Source of the DNA: Planctomycetota bacterium
GTDB taxonomy: Bacteria > Planctomycetota > UBA1135 > GCA-002686595
Assembly (NCBI GenBank): GCA_016795325.1
Contig: JAEUHY010000015.1
Coordinates: 1 to 64,000 of the forward strand
Direction of reading: 5' to 3'
Length of the DNA: 64,000 nt
Part shown: piece by piece, positions 54,572 to 63,444 of the stretch
Position numbering within the stretch: the first letter of the stretch is position 1
Layout: every line of letters starts with the position of its first letter
Program-made: the position numbers and the translations under genes
Notes under the pieces: generated by a model
The model's database searches: none
Told to the model about the DNA's origin: nothing
The model's input: only the letters and a program-made list of their open reading frames with translations

Positions 54572-55437
54572 GAATCAGTGAGATGCACGGCCGCGGTCGG
54601 CCGGTGTTCAGTTTCGAGTTCTTCCCGCCCAAGAGCGACGAGGGCGTGGCGCAACTGATGCAGTCGGTCGCCGACCTCAAGGCCGCGCTCGCGCCCAACT
54701 TCGTGTCGGTCACCAACGGCGCCGGCGGTTCGACGCGCGCGCGCACGCTGGAGGTCGTGATGCGCATCCAACGCGAACTGGGCGTGACCGCGATGGCGCA
54801 CCTGACCTGTGTCGGCGTCAGCGAGAGCGACCTGTGCGAGGAGCTCGGCACGCTGGTCGGCAACGGCGTCGAGAACATCCTCGCGCTGCGCGGCGATCCG
54901 CCCAAGGGCGAGAGCGAGTTCAAGCCCGTCGCCGGCGGTTTCGCGCACGCCTCGGACCTCGTCGAGTACCTCGAGAACAACTACCAGCTCGACATCGGCG
55001 CCGCGTGTTATCCCGAGAAGCACGTCGAGTCGCCCAGCGCCGAGGACGACCTGAAGTGGACCAAGCTCAAGGTCGACAACGGCGCGCTGTTCCTCGTGAC
55101 GCAGCTGTTCTTCGACAACGCCGACTACTTCCGCTTCGTCGAACGCGCCCGCGCCGCGCGCATCCGCGTGCCGATCGTGCCGGGCATCATGCCCATCACC
55201 AACGTCGCGCAGGTCGAGCGCTTCACCAAGATGTGCGGCGCGGCGATTCCGGGCGAGTTGGGCGAGCGGCTGCGGCGCGTCAAGGACGACCCCGCCGCGG
55301 TGATGGCGACCGGCATCGAGCACGCGATCACGCAGTGCCGCGGCCTGCTCGAGGGCGGCGCGCCGGGGCTGCACTTCTACACGCTCAACAAGAGCTTCGC
55401 GACGCGCTCGGTGCTCGCCGCGGTGCGCCGCGTCTGA
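54568..55437 (+). CDS. metF: 5,10-Methylenetetrahydrofolate reductase
   Basis: The 289-residue TIM-barrel flavoprotein shows the family motifs FSFEFFPPKSDEG, AMAHLTCVGVSESDL, NILALRGDPPKG, FLVTQLFFDNADYF and IVPGIMPITNVAQ. It reduces methylene- to methyl-tetrahydrofolate with FAD and NAD(P)H for methionine synthesis. The GTG start overlaps the thioesterase stop (GTGA), so it is translated in an operon with the creatininase-family gene and thioesterase, an unusual location for metF. Confidence 0.95.
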   Translation: MRISEMHGRGRPVFSFEFFPPKSDEGVAQLMQSVADLKAALAPNFVSVTNGAGGSTRARTLEVVMRIQRELGVTAMAHLTCVGVSESDLCEELGTLVGNGVENILALRGDPPKGESEFKPVAGGFAHASDLVEYLENNYQLDIGAACYPEKHVESPSAEDDLKWTKLKVDNGALFLVTQLFFDNADYFRFVERARAARIRVPIVPGIMPITNVAQVERFTKMCGAAIPGELGERLRRVKDDPAAVMATGIEHAITQCRGLLEGGAPGLHFYTLNKSFATRSVLAAVRRV

Positions 55438-55723
55438 GGCGCGGCTTGCGCGATTGGCCCGCGGTCGGGGCGCATTTGCACCGGCGCCGGCGCAGTGGCC
55501 GGATTGCGCCTCCGCACACGTCGCGCCGACGCAGATTTGTGAGAAAAATTCGCCGTTGGGCGGGGAACGGGGGATCCTTCACAGGGTTTTGACCGTCCCA
55601 GCACGGTGACGCGCGACGGGGAGCGCCCTCCTGGTGAGGAGCTGCCCGCAGCCGTCCGTGTTCGTTGCTCGCACCCCGTCGTCCCCGCAGCCCCAGCCCC
55701 AGACCGCGAGAACCCCAAACTCC

Positions 55724-58700
55724 ATGCAACGCTCCGACGCGCTCACGCTCGCTTTCGCAGCTTTCGCTTCGCTTTCGGCCCAGGCCGCCAGTCCGCAGCA
55801 GCAGCCGCTGGAGGCGGCGCTCGGAGAGTGGCGCGCGGACCACGGAGACTCTTGGCGCCTTTCGATCGACTCCGGCACCGGCTACGCCGAATTCGTCTAC
55901 GGCGGCGCCGCGCGCATCTTCGGCGCGCCCGTGAGTGAGGCGCAGTGGTTCAGCGCCGCCCGCGAGGCGCTCGCGGCCACGCGCGACCTGCACGGCCTCG
56001 AAGGCTCGACGTTGGTCGAGCACTGGACGCAGTTCCTGCCGCTGGGAATGGTCGGTACGACCGACAAGCTCACCGTCCGTTTCCGCCAGGAAGTCGCCGG
56101 AGTGCCGGTCGAGGGCGGTTGGGCCAACGTGCTGTTCGACGCGCGCGGCGCCTTGCTCTCGGTGCAGACGCGCGCGCTGCCGGCGCTGAGCGGCTTTGAC
56201 ACCTCGCCCGCGCTGAGCGCCGACGCCGGCGCGGAGGCGGCGCTCGCGCTGTTCCGCGGCGAGCATCGTTTCGAGGGCGCGCTCGTGCACGAGCCGCGCC
56301 TGGTGATCGCGCAGATCGACCAAGCGGAGCGCCGCGTGGGCGTGCTGTGCTGGCGCGTCGAAGTGCTCGGCGCGGCCGTCGAGGGCGACGAGCGCGGCGG
56401 CATCTACTTCATCGACGCCAAGTCGGGCGCGCTCGCCACGCGCGAGGAGTTGATCCACCACTTCGACATCAGCGGCAACGTCAAGAGCCTCGCGACGCCC
56501 GGCACGAGCGCCGACACGGCCTCCAACCCCGAGACCGCGCAGAACCTCGCCTACACGCGCGTCACCGCGGGTGCAGTGACGGCGACGACCGACGTCAACG
56601 GCAACTTCAATCTGGCGGGCGTGAACGCGCCCGCGAACGTGACCTTCGCCTACACGGGCACGTTCAACAACATTTCGAATCAAGCCGGTTTGCCGTACTC
56701 GCTGGTCGTGAACCTCACGCAGGCGAGCGGCAACAACGTCGTGCTCAACCAACCTGCGAACGACCTCGTCACCTCGCAGGCCAACATCAACATCGCCGTC
56801 AACCGCGACCGCGACTGGGTGCGCGCCACGAATCCGACCGACTCGAAGGCGGACTTCGTGCACACCGCCAACGCGAACATCGCGGCCACCTGCAACGCGA
56901 CGTTCAACGGCAACTCGATCAACTTCTATGCGGCCGGCGGCGGCTGCGTGAACACGGCCTTCTCGACAGTGATCAGCCACGAGGACGGTCACTGGCTCAA
57001 CCAGATTTACGGCACTGGCAACGGCAACGACGGCATGGGCGAAGGCAATGCCGACGTGTGGGGGATGTACGTGTGGGACACGGCGGTCGTGGGCTCCGGC
57101 TTCTCGGGCGGGGGCTCGCAGATCCGCAGCGGACTCAACACGCGGCAGTTCTGCGGCGACGCGAATCCTGGCTGCTACAACGGTGTGCACGCCAACGGCG
57201 AGCCGTGGATGGGCGCTGCGTGGAAGGTGCGCCGCAACCTCAAGAACACGCTCGGCGCGACGCCGGGCGGCCTGACGGCGAACGCGCTGTTCCTGGGTTG
57301 GATGAACTCCTACAACCAGACGCAGATTCGCTCGATCATCGAGACGCAGTGGCTGACGCTCGATGACAACGACGGCAACATCAACAACGGCACTCCGCGC
57401 TTCAACGCGATCGATTCCGGCTTCCGCGAGCAGGGTTTCCCGGGCGTTGCGATCTTCCCGATTGCGTTCTCGAACGTGACGGCGCTTGCGAGCACCGCGG
57501 ACGAAATCGGGCCCTACGTGGTGAACGCCACGGTGCAGTCGACGACCGGCGGAAGCGTGCTCGGCGCAACCCTGCGCTATCGCGTGGGTTCCGCCGGCCC
57601 GTACCTCGCTGTCCCGATGAGCACCTCCGGCGGCGGCGTGTACAGCGCTGCTATCCCCGGCCAGGCCTCGCCGGCGATCGTGAGCTACTACCTCGAGGCG
57701 GTCGACTCGACCGCGATCACCGGCTTCCACCCCGCGGGTGCGCCGGCGACGAACGTGCCGGTGTTCGCGGTGGGCGAACTCGAGACTGTGTTCAGCGACA
57801 ACTTCAACACGAACCTCGGTTGGAGCGTGACGAACACGGCGCTGACCTCGGGCGCGTGGGAGCGCGGCGATCCGGTCGGCACGACCAGCAATTCACAACA
57901 GGTGCAGCCTGAACTCGCGTTCGGCGGCAGCGGTTCGTGCTTCTTCACTGACCAGGGCGCGGTCGGAGGCCAAGCAGCCACGGCGGACGTCGACGGCGGT
58001 CCGACGCAACTCGTCTCGCCGCTGATCGACGCATCCGGCTCGCGCGTGCTGGTGAGCTACGCAGCGTGGCTCTTCAACGACGACGGCGACGACAGCCTGA
58101 CGGTCGCAGTCTCGAACGACGGCGGCGCCAACTGGGTGACGGCGCGCACCTTCACGGGGCTGCGCGGCGGCTGGTTCCAGGATGCGTTCGACCTCGCGAG
58201 CTTCGTTGCGCCGAGTGCGACCGTGCGGCTGCGCTTCACGACTGCGGACAATCCCAACAACTCGCTCACGGAGGCGGCCATCGACTCCGTCAACGTGATC
58301 AAGGTCGAGAGCTCGAACTGCACGAGCTTCACCAACTACTGCACGGCGAAGATCAACAGCCAGTTGTGCTTCCCGCGCATCCTGCCCGGCGGCGGCACGC
58401 CGAGCGCGTCGAGCGGCTTGCCGTTCCAGATCACGGGCTTCGAGTTGATCAGCAACAAGAGCGCGGTGCTGTTCTACGGCTTCGCGCCGGCCGCCGCTCC
58501 GTTCCAGTTCGGCACGCTGTGCGTGCAGACGCCGGTCAAGCGCACGCCGCAGGTGAACACCGGCGGCTCGCTGTCCGGCAACGACTGCACCGGCGCGCCG
58601 ATCGTCGACTTCAACAGCGTCATCCAAGGCGGCGGCGACCCGCTGCTCGCGCCGGGCGCGACGGTCTACACGCAGTGGTACTACCGCGATCCGGCGGTGC

Positions 58701-58750
58701 AGGGCGGCGTGGGTCTCACGGACGGCCTGAACTTCCAGATCTGCCCGTAG
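55724..58750 (+). CDS. Large secreted zinc metalloprotease with YCT C-terminal module
   Basis: The 1008-residue protein has a signal peptide (MQRSDALTLAFAAFASLSAQ) and a long N-terminal region containing prodomain-like strands. The zinc site is HEDGH (residues 419-423) in FSTVISHEDGHWLNQI, with the downstream Glu at about residue 440 in GMGEGNADVWGMY, a zincin of the fungalysin/M36- or gluzincin-like layout (HExxH...E). A beta-sandwich stretch (about residues 680-890) of the MAM/jelly-roll type follows. The last 130 residues are the YCT module (TNYCTAKINSQLCFPRILPG to GLNFQICP). It is probably an extracellular or surface protease. Confidence 0.85.
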   Translation: MQRSDALTLAFAAFASLSAQAASPQQQPLEAALGEWRADHGDSWRLSIDSGTGYAEFVYGGAARIFGAPVSEAQWFSAAREALAATRDLHGLEGSTLVEHWTQFLPLGMVGTTDKLTVRFRQEVAGVPVEGGWANVLFDARGALLSVQTRALPALSGFDTSPALSADAGAEAALALFRGEHRFEGALVHEPRLVIAQIDQAERRVGVLCWRVEVLGAAVEGDERGGIYFIDAKSGALATREELIHHFDISGNVKSLATPGTSADTASNPETAQNLAYTRVTAGAVTATTDVNGNFNLAGVNAPANVTFAYTGTFNNISNQAGLPYSLVVNLTQASGNNVVLNQPANDLVTSQANINIAVNRDRDWVRATNPTDSKADFVHTANANIAATCNATFNGNSINFYAAGGGCVNTAFSTVISHEDGHWLNQIYGTGNGNDGMGEGNADVWGMYVWDTAVVGSGFSGGGSQIRSGLNTRQFCGDANPGCYNGVHANGEPWMGAAWKVRRNLKNTLGATPGGLTANALFLGWMNSYNQTQIRSIIETQWLTLDDNDGNINNGTPRFNAIDSGFREQGFPGVAIFPIAFSNVTALASTADEIGPYVVNATVQSTTGGSVLGATLRYRVGSAGPYLAVPMSTSGGGVYSAAIPGQASPAIVSYYLEAVDSTAITGFHPAGAPATNVPVFAVGELETVFSDNFNTNLGWSVTNTALTSGAWERGDPVGTTSNSQQVQPELAFGGSGSCFFTDQGAVGGQAATADVDGGPTQLVSPLIDASGSRVLVSYAAWLFNDDGDDSLTVAVSNDGGANWVTARTFTGLRGGWFQDAFDLASFVAPSATVRLRFTTADNPNNSLTEAAIDSVNVIKVESSNCTSFTNYCTAKINSQLCFPRILPGGGTPSASSGLPFQITGFELISNKSAVLFYGFAPAAAPFQFGTLCVQTPVKRTPQVNTGGSLSGNDCTGAPIVDFNSVIQGGGDPLLAPGATVYTQWYYRDPAVQGGVGLTDGLNFQICP

Positions 58751-59095
58751 TCGCTGCGCGCAGCAGCGCTCGAGTTTCTTCGCGGGCCGTCGCTCCCTCC
58801 GAGCGGCGGCCCGCTGCACTTGGAGCGCGTCCGCTCTCGCACCAGCCGCGCAACGACGCGCCTTTCGGTCCAGGACCGGGAAGTTTCGTTCAACTGCGGA
58901 TCGCGCTCACGGCGTGGCTTGACGGATCCGCGACTTGGGTGGAGTCTTCGAAGAGTCGGCGCCCGCGCGCCACGCGGCGCTCCACCGCGTGCGCGCTTCC
59001 TTCGGCGTCCAACTCTCGCGCGGCGCTCGCAGCCCCTCCGCCGCACGAGTTCGCTCCGGCTGCGTGAGGTGCACGACGTGGTCATCGGCGCTTGC
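58751..59095. other. Non-coding gap with a terminator-like hairpin
   Basis: A 13- to 14-bp hairpin (58782-58794 with 58802-58814, loop CCTCC, one G-U pair) lies 31 bases after the metalloprotease stop, without a T-run. The remainder holds no gene I can support; the open frame that crosses it lacks motifs and a leader until about 59078. It probably carries the promoter of the next gene. Confidence 0.55.
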
Positions 59096-59980
59096 ATGGC
59101 GACTCTGCCCGCTCCGTCGCCCGCCGCCGGGCTCGCGTTGTGGAACGGGGCGAGCGGCGTCGATCCTGCTTTCGTCGGCGAGTACGTCTCGACGGTGCTC
59201 GGCGCGAGCACGCCGGCGCTGCGCGACTATCGCGATTGGCGCGTGATGCCTGGATCACCGGTCGAGAACCGCGCGATCGTTCCGGCGAGCAACGGTTACC
59301 TCACGCCGGCCTCGCTCCTTCCGGGGGGCTTTGTCTATGCGACCAACGAACCTCTTGAACTCGACCTGTTCAAGTGGGACGGCGAGCGCTGGGGCAACCC
59401 GCGTGTCGTGGACGGTGCGCCGGATGTGGGCTTCGACGAGCGCCATCTGGTGATCGAAGCCGGCAACTGGGCGAACGACACGAACAGCCACAACGTGCCG
59501 GGCTTCATGACGCCATTCGGAGCGGGGCAGAACACGCGGTACTTCATTCTGCCGACGCAGACGCCGACCGTGATCGTCAACACGACGAACCGCTGGTTGC
59601 AGTTGTTCGCGACGGACGTTGGCCCGCCTGAACCTTCGACCGGCGACGGCTGGATCTTTCCTCCGGGGGCACTCGCGACGCCGCCGAGTTTGGCAACGCT
59701 GCCGGCGAGCTACCGCATGAAGTACGTGTCGTTCGCGACCGCGTCGACTGCGCCAATTTCATTGAACGGAGCGACGGTTTCCTGGGATCTGCTCGGGAGC
59801 CCCAATGTCGGAACGGTGACTTTTCTGCAACGATCGTGGAGCGACATTGAGTGTGATCCGAGTGGCTGCAAGCACTCGTACTTCAACCTCCAGGGTGTGA
59901 TCTACGACAACCCCGACCCCAACGGTCAGGGAGTCGGCACGGAACTACTCCGCGCGAACATGCAGGGGGAGTATCGGTGA
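59096..59980 (+). CDS. Unknown, possibly exported protein
   Basis: Read from ATG 59096 the protein has 294 residues. A GTG at 59078 would add MVIGAC and give a more hydrophobic start, so the start is uncertain. No domain is recognised. The sequence is rich in Asn, Trp and Pro with beta-like stretches (NGYLTPASLLPGGFVYATNE, MTPFGAGQNTRYFILPTQTP). Its stop overlaps the GTG of the next gene (GTGA), which has the YCT module, so both may work together at the surface. Confidence 0.7.
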   Translation: MATLPAPSPAAGLALWNGASGVDPAFVGEYVSTVLGASTPALRDYRDWRVMPGSPVENRAIVPASNGYLTPASLLPGGFVYATNEPLELDLFKWDGERWGNPRVVDGAPDVGFDERHLVIEAGNWANDTNSHNVPGFMTPFGAGQNTRYFILPTQTPTVIVNTTNRWLQLFATDVGPPEPSTGDGWIFPPGALATPPSLATLPASYRMKYVSFATASTAPISLNGATVSWDLLGSPNVGTVTFLQRSWSDIECDPSGCKHSYFNLQGVIYDNPDPNGQGVGTELLRANMQGEYR

Positions 59981-61209
59981 ACACCCAACGCGTGATCAAG
60001 TGGCTGAAGCTAGCGTGGATGGGACTCGCGGTGGCCGGTTCGGCAACCGCGCAGCCGCGACAGGAGGATCTCGTCGGAATCCGGCTCGACTGGAGCATCG
60101 GAATGCTGCTCGAGCGCATCGACACCACGACCCTTGACGTCCACTCGCAGTTGTTCGTTGGAGGAGGTCCGTCGAACCGCGGGCTGGTCTACAAAGACGG
60201 GCGGCTATCCACGATCGCTCGGTTCAATCTCCTCCCCGACCGAATTGCTGAAATTCACCCGGCGGACGCGTCGTGGTCCTACGGCGCCCTCACGGGGTTC
60301 GACAGCAGCACCGCGGTGGGCTTCGACCGCAACCCCATCAACGGCGTGTACTACTACACGGACGGCAACTCGCTGTTCGAGTACGACCTCGTCTCGAACA
60401 CGGCGACGTTGGTTGCGCCCTTCACCGGCACGATCTTCCCACAGACGCCGATCTACTCGATCGGGTTCTTGCCGAACGGCGTCGGGATTGCGGCTGGAAA
60501 CGGACGCCCGATGCTCGGGCAGCCGATGGAGCTCTATCTATTCGACCCCGCGACGGCGATTCTCACGCCATTGCCGGGGGTCGTGATTCCAGGTGCGCTG
60601 GGAGTGTTCTACGACTTCGCCATCAACTCAAGCGGTGACGTCTACGCATGCTTGAACGTGGGCATCAACGTGTTTGCCTTCGCGAGCGGCATCTACAAGA
60701 TCGACATCGCGACAGGGACGGCCACGCTCGTCAAGCAGGCGTACCCCGGCTACACGGGCCTCACGTTCCTGCCCGCCACGCAGCAAACGAACTACTGCAC
60801 TGCCAAGGTCAACTCGCTGGGTTGCACGCCGACAATCGAAGGCGAAGGGTTCCCCAGCTCGACGGCGACGAGCGGATACACGATCTCCGCGAGCAACCTG
60901 CGCAACCAGTCGTGGGGAGCGTTGACGGTCGGAGTGCGCGGACGCGCCTCTCTGCCGTTTGGCGGCGGCGTGATGTGCGTGCGCGCTCCGCGGCGGACGA
61001 TCGCTCCGCAGGGAAGCGGCGGCGCCGCGTTGCCCGCCGCTGACTGCAGCGGCGTGTGGAGCCTGGACTTCAACACCTGGATGGACGGCCAGGTCGAGCT
61101 TCCGGCGGGCGTCGCTGTTCAAGCCCAGTGGCTGGGGCGCGACAGCGGCTTCGCGGCGCCGAACAACTGGACGCTCAGCGACGCTTTGGAGTTCATCCTG
61201 CGGCCATGA
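59977..61209 (+). CDS. Secreted propeller-like protein with YCT C-terminal module
   Basis: A 410-residue exported protein: GTG start overlapping the preceding gene, signal-like N-terminus (KLAWMGLAVAGSATAQ). The region from residue 25 to about 265 has repeats with strand-turn motifs such as NSLFEYDLVSNTATLVAPFT, MELYLFDPATAILTPLPGVV and SGIYKIDIATGTATLVKQAY, resembling the propeller at 3075. The last 135 residues are the YCT module (TNYCTAKVNSLGCTPTIEG to ALEFILRP). It probably sits on the cell surface; ligand unknown. Confidence 0.83.
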   Translation: MNTQRVIKWLKLAWMGLAVAGSATAQPRQEDLVGIRLDWSIGMLLERIDTTTLDVHSQLFVGGGPSNRGLVYKDGRLSTIARFNLLPDRIAEIHPADASWSYGALTGFDSSTAVGFDRNPINGVYYYTDGNSLFEYDLVSNTATLVAPFTGTIFPQTPIYSIGFLPNGVGIAAGNGRPMLGQPMELYLFDPATAILTPLPGVVIPGALGVFYDFAINSSGDVYACLNVGINVFAFASGIYKIDIATGTATLVKQAYPGYTGLTFLPATQQTNYCTAKVNSLGCTPTIEGEGFPSSTATSGYTISASNLRNQSWGALTVGVRGRASLPFGGGVMCVRAPRRTIAPQGSGGAALPAADCSGVWSLDFNTWMDGQVELPAGVAVQAQWLGRDSGFAAPNNWTLSDALEFILRP

Positions 61210-61221
61210 ACGGCGCGCCGC

Positions 61222-62007
61222 TCACGGAGCGGCGTTGGGCGCTTCGCTCGGCAAGCGAAACAGGCGCGTCGCGTTGTCGCTGGTGATGCGCGCGAGCTCC
61301 TCGAGCGGCAAGCCGCGTGCGAGCGCGATGCGTTCGAGCACTTCGCGACAGTAGGCCGGCTCGTTCCTGCCGCCGCGGCGGTGTTGCGGCGCGAGGAACG
61401 GGCAGTCGGTTTCGACGAGCAAACGCTCGAGCGGCGTGGCGCGTGCGGCCGCGCGGTTGGCTTCGTTCTTGGGGAAGGTCACGACGCCCGAGTACGAGAT
61501 GAAAAACCCCAGCTCCAGGTACGGCGGCAGCTCGTCCGGCCCGTAGGTGTAGCAGTGCATCACGCCGCGCACGCCGGCGTGCTCGCGCAGCAGCGCGAGC
61601 GTGTCCTCGTGCGCCTCGCGGCAGTGCACGATCACGGGCTTGTCGAGCTCGCGCGCGAGCTCGAGGTGCCAGCGGAAGTTCTCGAGCTGCGCCGCGCGCG
61701 GCGAGAAGTTCTTGAAGTAGTCCAGGCCCGTTTCGCCGACCGCGACGCACTCGGGGCGGCGGCAGAAGGCCTCGATCTCGGCGCGCGCCGCGTCGTCGGC
61801 CTCCGCTGCGTCGTGCGGGTGGATGCCGGCGGTGGGGAACACACCCGGCGCGCCGTGCGCCAGCTCGAAGCATTGGCGCGACGTGGCGACGTTCGTGCCG
61901 ACGAGCAGCATGCGCGTCACGCCCGCCTCGCGCGCGCGGGCGAGCACCGCCTCGCGGTCGGTGTCGAACGAGTCGAAGTAGATGTGCGCGTGGGAGTCGG
62001 TGATCAC
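61222..62007 (-). CDS. tatD: TatD-family metal-dependent hydrolase
   Basis: The 261-residue TIM-barrel hydrolase keeps all the family metal residues: DSHAHIYFD (HxH), VAVGETGLDYFKNF (Glu), VIVHCREAHED, MHCYTYG and ETDCPFLAP. TatD proteins are exo-type DNases and have a role in nucleic-acid turnover. The GTG start at 62007 is set by the DSHAH strand. It lies ten bases downstream of the HEAT lipoprotein gene, in the same operon. Confidence 0.95.
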   Translation of the reverse strand: MITDSHAHIYFDSFDTDREAVLARAREAGVTRMLLVGTNVATSRQCFELAHGAPGVFPTAGIHPHDAAEADDAARAEIEAFCRRPECVAVGETGLDYFKNFSPRAAQLENFRWHLELARELDKPVIVHCREAHEDTLALLREHAGVRGVMHCYTYGPDELPPYLELGFFISYSGVVTFPKNEANRAAARATPLERLLVETDCPFLAPQHRRGGRNEPAYCREVLERIALARGLPLEELARITSDNATRLFRLPSEAPNAAP

Positions 62008-62017
62008 CGCCCCAGAG

Positions 62018-62923
62018 TCACAGACCCGCGCAGTGCTTGTCGAGCATGCTGCCGAGGAACACCAGGAAGTGCTCGTCGGACTCGTGCTCGGACACGTGCT
62101 GCAGCACTTCGCAGGCCAGCTTGCGCGGCGCGACGTCGACGAGCGCCTGCGCGGCCTTGCGGCGCAGGAGCCCATCGGAGCTCGCCTCGAGCAGCACTTC
62201 GCGCAGCGCCGCGACGGCGCGCTCGTCGCCGAATTTCGAGAGCTCCCGCACCGCGGCGTAGCGCGCGTCCGGCGGCTGGCGGATGTCGACCACGACATCG
62301 CACAGCACCTTGGCTTCCTTGAGGCCGAGCTTCTCCGCCGCCACGACCCAGCCGGCGACCAGGGCCTCCTGCGCGGGCTTGGTCTTGTGCTCCTGCGGCG
62401 CGCGCAGCATGGGCTCGAAGAGCGCGATCGCGGCCTTGGGAGAGCTGCCGCCGAGGATGCGCACGGCTTGCGTCGCCAGGCCCTGCCCACGTTCGCCGTC
62501 GTAGGTGGTGATCAGCGCCACCAGCAGCGGCTCGGTTTCTTCGGGGCAATTCGCGGCCGCCACCTCGAGCAGCGGCCACTGCTCGTCGAGCGGCGCGTTG
62601 GGCGCCTGGTTGAAGGCCGCCAGCGCCGCGAGGCCGACGCCGCGGCCCGCGCGGCTCAACTCCTCGCGCAGCTTGGTCGCGCGATGGAACGCGCGGTCCT
62701 GGACGTCGCTGGTCGTGGTGACGTCCACGGGCTTGAGCGCTTCGCGGAACTCGGCGATCAGCGCCTGGGCCCGCGCGGGCGACACCGAACCCGTGGCCCC
62801 GGCGTCGCCGTCACAGCTCGCGGCCAAACCGGCCGCGAGAGCGGTGAACAGCGCGAAGGCGCCGAGGCGCGCGTGCGCTAGCGCACGCTGCGTGAGCGAT
62901 GTCGATGCGTTGGCAGTGGGCAT
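62018..62923 (-). CDS. HEAT-repeat lipoprotein
   Basis: The 301-residue protein has a lipoprotein signal (ALFTALAAGLAASCDGDAG). The remainder is helical with four to five HEAT-like repeats, for example PDARYAAVRELSKFGDERAV and ALREVLLEASSDGLLRRKAA. It probably mediates protein contacts at the outer or inner membrane. It precedes tatD by ten bases in the same direction, a conjunction without an obvious functional reason. The start is the ATG at 62923. Confidence 0.82.
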   Translation of the reverse strand: MPTANASTSLTQRALAHARLGAFALFTALAAGLAASCDGDAGATGSVSPARAQALIAEFREALKPVDVTTTSDVQDRAFHRATKLREELSRAGRGVGLAALAAFNQAPNAPLDEQWPLLEVAAANCPEETEPLLVALITTYDGERGQGLATQAVRILGGSSPKAAIALFEPMLRAPQEHKTKPAQEALVAGWVVAAEKLGLKEAKVLCDVVVDIRQPPDARYAAVRELSKFGDERAVAALREVLLEASSDGLLRRKAAQALVDVAPRKLACEVLQHVSEHESDEHFLVFLGSMLDKHCAGL

Positions 62924-63444
62924 GGTGGGCCGAAAGGGCGAGCGCGGATCACGGACAGGGGCCGGGCGGCGCGCATGACGAAGATGGCAGGATCCCGCGC
63001 ACCAGAGGGTACGGCATTTGAACCTGCGCAGCGGTCGGACGCGGGCGCGCAAGCAACTCTCAGTCCCGCGCTCGGTCGAGCTCCGACGCGCACCGCGCGC
63101 GCCGCCGACGCACGGCGGCCGTAGCCGCGCGGCGCTGGCATCCTCCCGTGCGGCGCCACTATAGTGCCGCAGCGTGCGCCGCAGCCGCCCCCGGGCATGG
63201 CTGCGCGCCGTTCGTTGTCTTTCACGGTTCTTTTGAGCAACCTCGCGGGCCTTCGTTGCGTCCAGTGTTCCGCGCCCAGCCCCGCCCCGCGTGACGGGGT
63301 CGGCCGCGCGCTTCGCCCTGGCGTGCGCCACGGACCGCGCAGCGTCGCTCGGCGTGCGTGGCGCAATCGCCCCGCACCAAGCGCCTCCTCTCAACCTCGC
63401 CCGCCCTTCGAAACGCGCCCAGAGCGCGCGCACAGCAACCTCTC
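62924..63444. other. Divergent intergenic region, no gene seen
   Basis: 521 bases between the HEAT lipoprotein gene and the lipoprotein gene at 63445, transcribed away from each other. No ORF with a start, signal peptide or domain is supported, and no RNA gene is seen. It should contain promoters for both sides, but no convincing -35/-10 pair is visible. Confidence 0.5.

Noticed and set aside
58820..59095. N-terminal extension of the unknown gene at 59096
   Set aside because: The added residues are Arg-rich and without motifs and would begin inside the metalloprotease terminator region.
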